A DNA stretch of 64,000 bases from Eriocheir sinensis (Eukaryota; Arthropoda; Malacostraca; Decapoda; Varunidae). This document shows positions 48,687 to 61,639 of the stretch, piece after piece. The stretch covers positions 1,484,939-1,548,938 of the forward strand of contig NW_026112164.1 of assembly GCF_024679095.1 (NCBI RefSeq), in the 5' to 3' direction. Both the position numbers and the translations under genes were made by a program. The notes under the pieces are model-generated. The model saw nothing but the letters and a program-made list of their open reading frames with translations, was not told the DNA's origin and searched no databases. Positions within the stretch are counted from its first letter, which is position 1; every line of letters begins with the position of its first letter.

Positions 48687-49765
48687 GTTTGGCTTTACTC
48701 CCCTCGTTGTTTTGGTGGTGTAGTAAGTGTGGGTCAGGGATGTTGCGGGATTCAGTTCCCGTCTTTTGTCCCTCCCTCATCCCTGATCTCCCTGTCCTTA
48801 TACCAACAAGAACCAGTCAGTCAGTCCCTCAAGGTCCGGGTATGCGGGTGAAGTGTTTTCACCTCAAGGAACTAGACGTCCCTGCCCTGCATAGTCTCAG
48901 GTCACCCTTGGACAAGGTGTAATACCTGATCTGTCTCCCGTGCCAGTGTCACGGTGAAGCCTCTGGGCAGCAGCAGTGGTGGATTGGATTGCAGGCAGAG
49001 GATCTCTTTATGAGACAATGGCTGGAGTTCCAGGGTCCTAGTCAGCTGGACCGTGCCTAATTATTTAGGCCTGCGGTGTAGAGGAGTGTGGCGACCTCTT
49101 CACTAAAAAGCCTCCCTGGGAACCAGTTGTCGGTGTGAGCTCCCCGTCCCTCCCTTCTATCGACGGTACTCCCATCCCTATTCTGCATAACAGCTGGTTC
49201 TTGTTTTCTCCTGAAAGAGATGTCTTCCGTGGGTCATTTGAGATTGTACCTCCCGGCTTCTAGGTGGAGTTTCTGAGGGTTTTTCTTATACTCAAGGAAT
49301 ATTTCAGCTTTTTTGTCTCTCAGGAAGGGCGTCTGATACTCTCTAGAGTTGGTGGAGAACACCTGGTGACAGGTGCCACTGGCCAGGCCTCGAAAGGGTC
49401 GCAGAGTTGGGTTAGACGTTTCGGAAAGTGGGAACGAATTGCTGATTCCTTTTCTTTCTTTGCCAGCTCTGCTCTGTGTGACTACACCGGCCCCATTCTA
49501 TGGGACAAAACTTCAAGGACAATTGCTGAAAAGTGCCGGGTTGTGAAAGTCTCTCTCGTGACTGAGGCTCAGGACAAGCGATTGGTCTTTGAGGCATTTT
49601 CAAGACCCAGTGGGAGCGAACTCCCAGTGTTGGAGGCATCTAACACATCAGTATCTAATTTCCATGCACAATTTTTATCCAATTCAATTTATGGTCACAC
49701 TTTAAGTTATTTCGAAAGCGCTTTTAATATTTGCCCTAACTGTTAACTCGCTTAAATTTCTAACA
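48687..49765 (+). other. Probable 5' UTR of a CR1-type element
   Basis: Non-repetitive sequence directly upstream of the ORF1 start at 49766. A 161-codon frame (49264-49746) is present but resembles nothing and has no support. Confidence 0.35.
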
Positions 49766-50476
49766 ATGCCTTCGAACCTCCGTAAGTGTGACGTCTGTCC
49801 CGGACGATTTGCAGCTCAGTACTTCCAGCTGAGTAGAACTTGCCGCCTCTGCGTTCAAAGATTACAACTTCAGAAGGCTGTGACTGAATTTGTTTTAAGT
49901 AATGTGGCAGTGACTCCACCATCGATGGTGGAGAGGCCCTCCACCGAGACTGTGCCCTCTCCAGACGACCCTCCTGCTTCACGGGAGGACGTGTTACCTG
50001 CCTCACAGGTTGACTCCCAGCCTGCCTCACAGGCTAACTCCCAGCCTGCCTCACAGGCTAACCCCCAGCCTGCCTCACAGGCTAACCCCCAGCTTGCCTT
50101 ACAGGCTAACCCCCAGCCTGCCTCACAGGCTAACCCCCAGCCTGCCTCACAGGCTAACCCCCAGCCTGCCTCACAGGACAACCGCCAGCCTGCCTCACAG
50201 GCTGACCCCCAGCCTGCCTCACAGGCTAACCCCCAGCCTGCTTCACAGGCTAACTCCCAGCCTGCCCCACAGGACAACTTCCAGCCTGCCCCACTTAACG
50301 CTTCTCTTCCTGCTTCACAGGATGTCGGGTTCCAACCTGTAAGGAATGGAGCCAAACTGAAGCAGGCAACCAAGGATTTACTGACCCCCACTACCTTCAA
50401 TAGGTTCCAGGTGCTGGCAGACACCATGGAGGATGAGTTCGAGACTCGCCTAGTTGGGGACTCCATGGTGCGTGGC
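49766..50476 (+). pseudogene. CR1-type ORF1 protein, zinc-finger plus start of esterase domain, truncated
   Basis: ATG at 49766. KCDVCPGRFAAQYF and TCRLCVQRLQ give two CxxC pairs (zinc ribbon or PHD-like). About twelve QPASQANP octapeptides (24-bp units, 49995-50290) follow, then TTFNRFQVLADTMEDEFE and TRLVGDSMVRGQ. The last is the GDS block of the SGNH/GDSL esterase found in ORF1 of CR1-type LINEs. The frame then runs into the His/Pro-rich tandem repeat at 50520, so the rest of the esterase is missing. Nucleic-acid chaperone and lipid-binding roles of such ORF1 proteins are from family knowledge. A host gene is a less likely alternative. Confidence 0.6.
49995..50290 (+). repeat. 24-bp coding minisatellite (QPASQANP)
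   Basis: Unit CAGCCTGCCTCACAGGCTAA then CCCC, about twelve copies within the ORF1 frame. Confidence 0.92.
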
Positions 50477-50514
50477 CAGCACACTCCTGCCTTTCCTTCC
50501 CTTACCATTCACTG

Positions 50515-50757
50515 GCACATCCACACACACCCATGCACACCTTACTGCCCCTATCTTCCCTGTCATCCACACCACCCTGGCACCACACCACCCATGGCCA
50601 TCCACACACACCCATGCACACCTTACTGCCCCTATCTTCCCTGTCATCCACACCACCCTGGCACCACACCACCCATGGCCATCCACACACACCCTGGCAC
50701 CACACCACCCATGGCCATCCACACACACCCTGGCACCACACCACCCATGGCCGTGAT
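50515..50757. repeat. Tandem repeat with ~80-bp and ~36-bp units
   Basis: Two copies of a unit from 'catccacacacacccatgca' to 'ggcaccacaccacccatggc', then shortened copies of its second half. Confidence 0.9.
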
Positions 50758-50831
50758 GATAAGAGTATAAAGAAAAATTGTCTTCTGATATGAATAGTCC
50801 ACTGCAAAATAAAGGTCTGTCCAAGCATCTT

Positions 50832-51131
50832 CCACCTGGTTCTCTTGTCTGGTGTTAGTGTGCTCCATCCTGCCCCAACAAAGGTTATAATTCCACCTCT
50901 CCACCTGGTTCTCTTGTCTGGTGTTAGTGTGCTCCATCCTGCCCCAACAAAGGTTATAATTCCACCTCTCCACCTGGTTCTCTTGTCTGGTGTTAGTGTG
51001 CTCCATCCTGCCCCAACAAAGGTTATAATTCCACCTCTCCACCTGGTTCTCTTGTCTGGTGTTAGTGTGCTCCATCCTGCCCCAACAAAGGTTATAATTC
51101 CACCTCTCCACCTGGTTCTCTTGTCTGGTGT
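50832..51131. repeat. 69-bp satellite, 4.4 copies
   Basis: Unit CCACCTGGTTCTCTTGTCTG then GTGTTAGTGTGCTCCATCCT, GCCCCAACAAAGGTTATAAT, TCCACCTCT. The minus strand encodes MEHTNTRQENQVERWNYNL in frame. The same unit borders LINE I at 53490. Confidence 0.95.
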
Positions 51132-51142
51132 TAGTGTGCCGC

Positions 51143-51433
51143 ACAGTTGAGGTTTTTCAGTCACTGCCGAGTGGCCTAAGACTACCCACATGCTGGCCTG
51201 AAGACCACCCATCAACCTGGGCTCTAGATAACCTCTCCAAAGAGAGGCTGAAAGATGAGTTCCAAAGGCATGGGCCAACACAAGATGGCGCCACTATCAA
51301 CACTCGCCTGCGCCAGAACGGGCTGGGCTGACCATCAGGCCCCACTGGAAGAAGCCTTGGCTGACCATCAGGCCCCACTGGAAGAAGCCAACCGGCGAAA
51401 TAGGCCGCGACAAAAAAAAAAAAAAAAAAAAAA
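51143..51433 (+). pseudogene. Poly-A-tailed sequence with a SAP-like C-terminus
   Basis: A short frame reads WALDNLSKERLKDEFQRHG and GATINTRLRQNGLG, then TGA. The L..L.KE.LKxE...G....GxxxxL..RL pattern resembles a SAP DNA-binding motif. Two 31-bp repeats ('ggctgaccatcaggccccac') follow and then a poly-A run at 51413-51433, which abuts the truncated LINE I. Consistent with a retrocopy or the 3' end of a non-LTR element. The SAP assignment is tentative. Confidence 0.35.
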
Positions 51434-53540
51434 TATTTGGTGTATTGAGGTCTTTGCAAAAGATAACTATAGATCCACAGTATTAGATTACTGTTGATAT
51501 TCATCTCTGGTAATTTGTTAAGTAAAATATGTGGCTGAATTGTAATGAAAGCGCTGCTAAAATCTATAAATATAATTCTAACCTGTGAATTTCGGATTTC
51601 TAAATGTTCGTAAGTTTGGTGAAGTAAGGTTAACCCAGCATCCTGAACACTCATACCTTGACAATAAGCAAATTGCAAAATATCTTTCAAGGGATCTACG
51701 CTTGAACAAATGTACCTCTTCACAATGTGCTCCAAACATTTCATTATAATTGATGTTAAGGCTACGGGTCGAAGATCATTAAACTCCCTTGGGTGGTTGT
51801 TTTGGGTACTGGAATAATCTCTGACATTTTCCACACATCCGGTACTGTACTCTGATCAAGTGAAGCTTGGAAAAGTTTACACAGTGGATCAGCAAGTTGC
51901 TCGGCACAGGATTTTAGTAGTTTAGAACCAATTTTATCGGGTCCACTTGCTTTTCCACATTGTATACGTTTCATGGAGTTCATCGTATCATCACGAGTTA
52001 TTATTATTCGTTCTACATTGATGCCCCTAACCATTGACAAAATATTTTCACATTCAGTATTAAAATGGTGCACATCAAACCTTGCATAAAAGGAGTTCAA
52101 ATCATTTACATGTTTGGTGGGTCTTTTAATGACCTTTTCTTTTTAGAGCCACTCAGTAGTTTACCCCTGTCCAAGCATCTTTTGACTTATTTGACTTAAA
52201 TAAGTTTTCAATTTTAACTTTATTTGACTGTTTAGCATCTAGTATTTTCCTATTTAATTGGCTTTGTATCACTTTACTTTGCATGCAGTCACCATTTATA
52301 AAAGTTCTCTTCTTTTCAATCAATAACGCTTTGATATCAGAATTTATCCAGGGTTTGTTATTTGGATAAATGCTAATTTCCTTAGTTGGAACAATCATGT
52401 TGGTACAAAAGTTAATTTATGAATTTAAAACATCTACATTTACATTAATAGAGTTGGACTTATTATACAACACATCCCAGTCTGTACAATATATGAATTT
52501 AAAACATCTACATTTGCACTAATAGAGTTGGACTCATCATACAACACATCCCAGTCTGTACAATATATGAATTTAAAACATCTACATTTGCACTAATAGA
52601 GTTGGACTCATCATACAACACATCCCAGTCTGTACAATATATGAATTTAAAACATCTACATTTGCACTAATAGAGTTGGACTCACTATACAACACATCCC
52701 AGTCTGTACAATCAAAACAGCCTTGAAGACTCACCATGTGCTCATTATTCCAATCCTGCACCTTAATTTTCTTGCACAGTTTACATTTCAGAGTTTGCTT
52801 ACATGTGGGAGCCAAAACACCATATTGTGGCCAGATTTACCTAATTTAGGCTTTTGATAAGAACGATAACCGTTCCTTACATTACAATACATTTTATCTT
52901 AAATATTATTATCTCTAGTGGGGCAAGTTACAGTTTGCTGATACAAAGGTACATATGGTTGGAAATTACAGTGGTTAAAATCCCCCAACACTTTCATAAT
53001 TCCTTCAGGATTTTCATTTTCGTATTTTCTAACACAATTTAGTGATAACTTACTCGCTATTGCCTCAGTGGCATCAGTCGGGATGTATACAGTTATAATC
53101 GTCACATTATTAAATTCACGTGGTAGGTAAAAGGTCTACATGATATTACTAAATATTCCAGGTCGTCACAACAAAAATGTTCCTTTATGTTAACCTGAGT
53201 ACACCATCTCTCATTTATGTACACCGCCGCCCCTCCTCCCTTCTGTTTCACCACGTCCTTCATGTCTCCCCTGACTATCAAGAAACCATCAATATTTACT
53301 GTTTCGTCAACATCCTTGTCTTCAAGCCAGGTTTCGGTTAATGCTATGAAGCTACTCTCTCGGTAGTTCCTTATATATTCACAGTTTGCTGCTAATTCAT
53401 CTATTTTATTTCGAGTTGATTGTACATTACCGAAAGTTACTGTAGGCAGTGGTGTCCTTATACCCCGCCTCCTCAATCTCGCCTGCACTCTACCTCTCCA
53501 CCTGGTTCTCTGTCTGGTGTTAGTGTGCTCCATCGTGCCC
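51434..53540 (-). mobile_element. LINE I: APE retrotransposon, 3'-truncated
   Basis: From the 5' end on the minus strand: NVQSTRNKIDELAANCEYI, FIALTETWLEDKDVD and GGGAAVYINERW (53410-53180), VTIITVYIPTDA and KVLGDFNHCNFQP (53110-52960), a linker (52400-52153), IQCGKASGPDKIGSKLLKS (51960), DLRPVALTSIIMKCLEHIV (51780), FIDFSSAFITIQPHILLNKL (51560) and then truncation at 51434, so the YADD core is lost. A 74-bp tandem repeat (52419-52714) has expanded within it and breaks the frame. Confidence 0.82.
52419..52714. repeat. 74-bp tandem repeat, 4 copies, inside LINE I
   Basis: 'atgaatttaaaacatctaca' starts at 52419, 52493, 52567 and 52641. 74 is not a multiple of 3, so the repeat destroys the coding frame. 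Confidence 0.97.
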
Positions 53541-53965
53541 CAACAAAGGGTTCTAATTCTACTGTTTCACCTGGTTCTTCTGTCAGCAGGTGTTTCATCC
53601 TGCCCCAGCAGTTTATAATTCACTGTTTCCTGGTTCTCTGTCTGGTGTTAGTGTGTTCTGCCGGCAGTTTTTATCTCACTTCATTTGAGTTCTCTGTCTG
53701 GAGTTAGTGTGATCCTGCCCCAACAAAGGATCTAATCCACCTCTTCACCAGCAGGTGGAGAGGTGGAATTAGAACCTTTGTTGGGGCAGGATTGAGTAGA
53801 CTAACACCAGACAGAGAACCAGGTGGAGAAGTGGAATTATAACCTTTACCGGGGCAGGATGGAGCACACTAACACCAAACAGAGAACCAGGTGGAGGTGG
53901 AATTAGAACATTTGCCGGGGCAGGATGGAGCACACTAACGCCAGACAGAGAACTAGGCGGAAAAA
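53490..53965. repeat. Diverged 69-bp satellite, inverted about 53745
   Basis: 53490-53735 holds plus-orientation copies ('cacctggttctctgtctggt'). 53745-53965 holds the same unit in reverse ('aacaccagacagagaaccag'). It lies at the 5' edge of LINE I. Confidence 0.85.
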
Positions 53966-54069
53966 TGGAATTAGCCTGCATTAGCCTGAACAGGGAGGAG
54001 TATACTAACAGGACAGGAGAGTTAGAGCATCCTAGGAAAGGCCATAATCCTGTAGTGGACTGTTGATGG

Positions 54070-54315
54070 TTAACCTGTCCGCTGCGATTGTCAGGGATTT
54101 GTCCTTCGCTGGTAACCTGGTAACATACACTCCCAGGTCTTTCTCTGCCTCTGTGGTGGATAGTGGAGTGTTTCCCATGTGGTATTGGTGTGCTGGATAT
54201 CCTCTCCCAAGGTGCAGGACTTTACATTTTTCTTCATTGAATTATAGCAGACACTTTGTTCCACTCCTGTAGCTTGGTGAGGTCTTCTGGTAGGAAATCC
54301 ACAGTCAAGGGTTAA
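54070..54315 (-). mobile_element. TTAA-bounded CR1 RT fragment, copy 1
   Basis: Begins TTAACCTGTCCGCTGCGAT and ends AGTCAAGGGTTAA. The minus strand encodes pieces of a CR1 RT (PEDLTKLQEWNK, YPAHQYHMGNTPLSTTE). The flanking TTAA and inverted CCC tips resemble piggyBac-type non-autonomous elements. Confidence 0.55.
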
Positions 54316-54666
54316 ACATAGTAATGTAATGCCATTTTCTTGCATGGGATGTGCATTAATACTGTGTAACCCTAATGTGAAATTTGTCATGTGTGAGAGG
54401 AATGAAAAGTCATGTTTGGTTGTTGTTCAGCAGTACAGTGATCAGGATCCTCAAGCAGACCAAGCACTGGGGTTTGGGAGTGTATTTTTTCTTTTTACAA
54501 TTCTTTGCCGAACTGAAGGGCTTGCTCAACAGTTATTTAGCAAGACTGAATTAGTTTCCATTCTTGTCTCCAGTATACTGATGGACACAAAGAGGTGAAG
54601 CTTGTGGTTGTTGCAGCATCTTTTTTCTTCTTTCTACAAACACTGTTTTTCAACTTTCTTCTGCAG

Positions 54667-54767
54667 AGCCCATCCAGCGCTGGGCCCGGCCACTGCAAGC
54701 CTTGTTGGGTCAATTAGTGGGAAATCAGCCAAGGTGGAGTTTGAGTCGGTCGGCCTCAACCATGAGG
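54667..54767 (+). CDS. Candidate exon (host gene 2, exon h)
   Basis: Acceptor 'tttcttctgcag/AGCC', donor 'CATGAGG/GTGCGC'. Reads IQRWARPLQALLGQLVGNQP then RWSLSRSASTMR, ending on a codon boundary. The next exon starts in matching phase. No family recognised. Confidence 0.35.
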
Positions 54768-55029
54768 GTGCGCATGGAGTCATTGTCATGTTCCGTTGAT
54801 AACCTCCTAATTGATTCATGTTGGTTGATGTTTCACTCTGATATTGCAGTAAATATTTAGTTGTATCATTGTGCATCATCTGGATAACCCCAAAGTGTTC
54901 CTAAGGTATAATGATTGAATGTTTTGACAAGAATATGAACATTCACTCTTAGTTAGTAAGAAACTGTGTATGTGAGGTATTTGTTTCCATGTTATTTTTT
55001 TTTTATTCTGATTATTTCCTCACTCTCAG

Positions 55030-55222
55030 GCTGTGTGAGCGGCAGGCTGGCCGTGAGCCTTCCTGGGAGTGCTGGGCGGCCTGGTGCCCCGGCTGAAGGC
55101 AAGCGGCCTCCCTGAGACACCCAAAGACTGGCTGACACAAGATCTTGTGCTGGTACTGGTGTCTGAAGGCTGTGCAGTGGTGCGGACACAGGCTCAGAGT
55201 GCCCAGGTGGACCAAGATGCTG
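55030..55222 (+). CDS. Candidate exon (host gene 2, exon i), interrupted at its start
   Basis: Acceptor 'cactctcag/GCTG', donor 'GATGCTG/GTAAGT'. In phase with exon h it reads FLGVLGGLVPRLKASGLPET, KDWLTQDLVLVLVSEGCAVV, RTQAQSAQVDQDA, but two TGA codons occur in the first 27 bases, where a neighbouring frame (LCERQAGREPS) is open. Either an indel or a different acceptor is used. Confidence 0.38.
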
Positions 55223-55362
55223 GTAAGTGTTGCAGCTGACAGATTACTGACAAGGAACAGGCAGGGAATATAAACAAAACAGACATGGTAGTTATAAGTG
55301 TGGCCAGTGTCGCCTCTTCTTATTCTTTATAAATGTTTCCAAGGTTGTTGCCTGCCTGGGAG

Positions 55363-55493
55363 CAGACTCACAGAGGTCAGCGCGGGGCAGCAGGACAGCG
55401 CCCTCAGCAGTGACGATGAGTCTCTCCATGAAGGCTGCACAGCAGCAGGCCACCGTCGCCCGAGAGCATCCTGAGGAACACTTCAATGTCCAG
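55363..55493 (+). CDS. Candidate exon (host gene 2, exon j)
   Basis: Phase-compatible with exon i if the acceptor is 'cctgcctgggag/CA'. Donor 'GTCCAG/GTGAGA' is canonical. Reads DSQRSARGSRTAPSAVTMSL and SMKAAQQQATVAREHPEEHF. No family recognised. Confidence 0.38.
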
Positions 55494-55554
55494 GTGAGAA
55501 GCCTTGAGCTTTTTTGGAAATTATCCTTGGGAAAACTTATGGTATAAAGCATCT

Positions 55555-55850
55555 TTAACCCGTCCGCTGCGATGGGCATGTATTTGGTTTCATTGGTACC
55601 ATGAAAACATGTACTACCAGGTCTTTCTCTGGCTCTGTGGTGGATAGTGGAGTGTTTCCCATGTGGTATTGGTGTGCTGGATATTCCCTCCCAAGGTGCA
55701 GGACTTTATATTTTTCTTCATTATTGTAGCAGCTACTTTTTGTTCCATTCCTGTTGCCATTTTTTTTTCATTATTGTAGCAGCCACTTTTTGTTCCATTC
55801 CTGTAGCTTGGTGAGGTCTTCTGGTAGGAAATTTGCAGTCAAGGGGTTAA
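55555..55850 (-). mobile_element. TTAA-bounded CR1 RT fragment, copy 2
   Basis: TTAACCCGTCCGCTGCGAT...GCAGTCAAGGGGTTAA. Same internal RT fragment as copy 1, with an extra ~50-bp internal duplication ('cattattgtagcag'). Confidence 0.55.
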
Positions 55851-56039
55851 AGATGCATATTTTTAATCAAAACTGATATTGAAAATCCTCTTGCATTCTC
55901 TAAAAAGCAAAGTCAGCTCAGGATTTTCTCCAACAGACTCTTTTGTAAGGTCCAGTCCTTGTTAGTGACTGCCGGTGAGAGGCAACACTTGGGCAGGGGG
56001 TGAAGCTTGGGGTGATGATGATGATGAGGATTGTTGCAG

Positions 56040-56293
56040 GTGTGAGGATGTCAAGCCACCACAAGCCAGGAGGGAAGTGGCTGCTGGGGCCAAGACAGCA
56101 GGTGAAGCAGAACCCTTAAGCCTCAGGTCTTCACCCCTGGACGAAGGAGGTGTTTCTTGGCGGCCAAACTCGGGAGACTCACCAGAAAAGACCTTGGTAG
56201 ATGATGCAAGTTTTGCTCGCTGGAGACCACAAGAGTATTCACCCGTGCCTCATATTGTGGGTGAGGAGAGCAGCCTGCACCATCTCCCAAGAG
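56040..56293 (+). CDS. Candidate exon (host gene 2, exon k)
   Basis: Acceptor 'ggattgttgcag/GTGT', donor 'CCAAGAG/GTATGT'. Fully open for 84 codons: CEDVKPPQARREVAAGAKTA, PLSLRSSPLDEGGVSWRPNS, GDSPEKTLVDDASFARWRPQ, EYSPVPHIVGEESSLHHLPR. Hydrophilic, Ser/Pro-rich, likely a disordered region. The one leftover base joins in frame to the exon at 56470. Confidence 0.48.
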
Positions 56294-56469
56294 GTATGTT
56301 TAACAGTGAGGCATGCACACAGGCAGGAAGCAGCACTACAGTCACCAGGAGACATTTTACATAAAACTGGCTACAAAATACTGCTGCTGGCCAGAATGGA
56401 GATCAGGTTCAGCAGGATCCCAGCAAGGTGCTCTCTTTACTTCTTTGTGTGATTTTGAAAACACTTCAG

Positions 56470-59312
<2,843 letters not shown>

Positions 59313-59670
59313 CTTTTGTGTGTGTGTGTCTGGGTGGATGTCTAGATCAGCACAGGGGTCAGAACACATCATAATAAGTAAGGGTTGTATCTGGGAGAGT
59401 CCTGCATGTGTGTGTGTGTGTGGCTGGTGACCGAGTACAATGCTTTACATCTTTCAGGGAGGGCAACATGATCTCCCTTCCATCACACTTGCACATTCTG
59501 CCTCATTCTTCTCTTTCCTCCTCATGGCCTTCAACATTTCCTGATAGAAATTCTTCACAAGAAGCAAAGGTTCTAAAAATCACAGTAAATTATTAGAAAT
59601 AACTTTTATTTTTACTTACAGAGCCAGATGTATTTTTGTGTACCTGAGAAGAGATGAATTATTATTATTA
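59313..59670. other. Gene-free stretch with short GT runs
   Basis: GT runs at 59318-59330 and 59407-59420. No gene was seen. Confidence 0.6.
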
Positions 59671-60072
59671 TTTTGTTTTTTACAGCAAAGGAGACAGTTA
59701 AAGGGCATAAAAAAAATAATGAAAAAAAAGCCCACTACTTACTGCTCTTGAATGGAGTACATAGGAGCTGCCAAAAAGAGAGGTCAATTTCGGGAGGAGA
59801 GGTGTCCCGATACCCTCCTCTTGAAAGAGTTCATATCGTAGGCAGAAGGAAATTCAGATGAAGGAAGATTGTTCCAGAGTTTACCAGCGTGAGGGATGAA
59901 AGAGTGAAGGTGCTGGTTGACTCTTGCATAAGGGGTTTGGACAGTATAGGGATGAGCTTGATTAGAAAGTCGTGTGAGATGAGGCCGCAGGAGGGGGGGA
60001 GGCATGCAGTTAGCAAGTTCAGAAGAGCAGTCAGCGTGAGTATATCGACAGAAGATAGAAAGAGAGGCAATT
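59671..60072 (-). mobile_element. LINE F, copy 3 (3' end only)
   Basis: Minus strand encodes HPYTVQTPYARVNQHLHSFI, PHAGKLWNNLPSSEFPSAYD and a stop at ~59784, then the family 3' UTR with T-rich/A-rich tail. 5' end cut by the trinucleotide repeat at 60090. Confidence 0.85.
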
Positions 60073-60089
60073 TATTTATATGTGACCAT

Positions 60090-60335
60090 AGTAGTAGAAG
60101 TAGCAGTTGAAGTGGTAGTGATAGCAGCAGCAGCAGAAATAGCAGTAATATAGTAGTAGTAGAAGTAATAGTAGTAGTAGCAGAAATAGCAGTAATAATT
60201 GTAGTAGTAGTAGTAGTAGCAGAAATAGCAGTAATAATTGTAGTAGTAGTAGTTGTAGTAGTAGTAGCAGCAGCAGCAAAAATAGCAGTAATAATTGTAG
60301 TAGTAGTAGTAGTAGCAGAAATAGCAGTAATAATT

Positions 60336-60366
<31 letters not shown>

Positions 60367-60425
60367 AGTATTAGTAGTAGTAGTAGTAGTAGCAGCAGAA
60401 ATAGCAGTAATAATTGTAGTAGTGT
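60090..60425. repeat. Compound trinucleotide repeat (AGT/AGC) with ~60-bp higher order
   Basis: TAG/CAG units interspersed with 'agaaatagcagtaataattg', which recurs about six times. Confidence 0.92.
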
Positions 60426-60427
60426 TA

Positions 60428-60640
60428 GTGAAACCATTATTTTAGCGAGTCTGTTGAGGCGTTGGCTTCCTGTCTGTCTTTCTCTGCCACCCAGTCCCAG
60501 CACCTGTCCCTTCCTCTCATGTGTCCGCTACAGGCAACACATGAGAGGAAAACCTAGGTGGTGGGACTGTGTGGCAGAGCAGAGGGGAGGAAAGGACCCT
60601 TGATGAACCAACGCCCCAATGGACTCGCTAAATGGTTGCA
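60428..60640. repeat. Near-palindrome of ~213 bp (fold-back element or MITE)
   Basis: Left arm from GTGAAACCATTATTTTAGCG and right arm ending CGCTAAATGGTTGCAC are inverted copies. Matching blocks: TTAGCGAGTC, GGCGTTGG, CTCTGCCAC(C/A)CAGTCCCA, and a centre CCTCTCATGTGT / ACACATGAGAGG around a 12-base loop. No coding content. Confidence 0.85.
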
Positions 60641-60994
60641 CTTTAGTAGTAAGCTGTTGATATTGCATACATGTGGGTTCCATATGCTTAGTGGTTTGAA
60701 AATTGACTGTTTATCTCTCTCTCTCTCTCTCTCTCACCACAGCTCACAGGATGTCCCCCACAGTATGTTTACAAACCCCACAGACACATGCACCCTAGAC
60801 ACATACATAAGACCCCTTCCCCTTACTCTCTCCTCTCTGAAGGACACCACCCTTGGCATATGCTCCCTGTTAGTGTGTGTGTGTGTGTGAGGGAGAGAGC
60901 ATACCCCTGGACTTTGATCAGAAGAACAATAAAGTGTATCAAGAAATATGTTAATAAATAAATGAAATCAAAAGATAACTGTTTAAATCTTCCC

Positions 60995-61639
<645 letters not shown>

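Noticed and set aside
49264..49746. 160-codon plus-strand frame before ORF1
   Set aside because: No recognisable motif, and it lies in the probable 5' UTR. It cannot be distinguished from chance.
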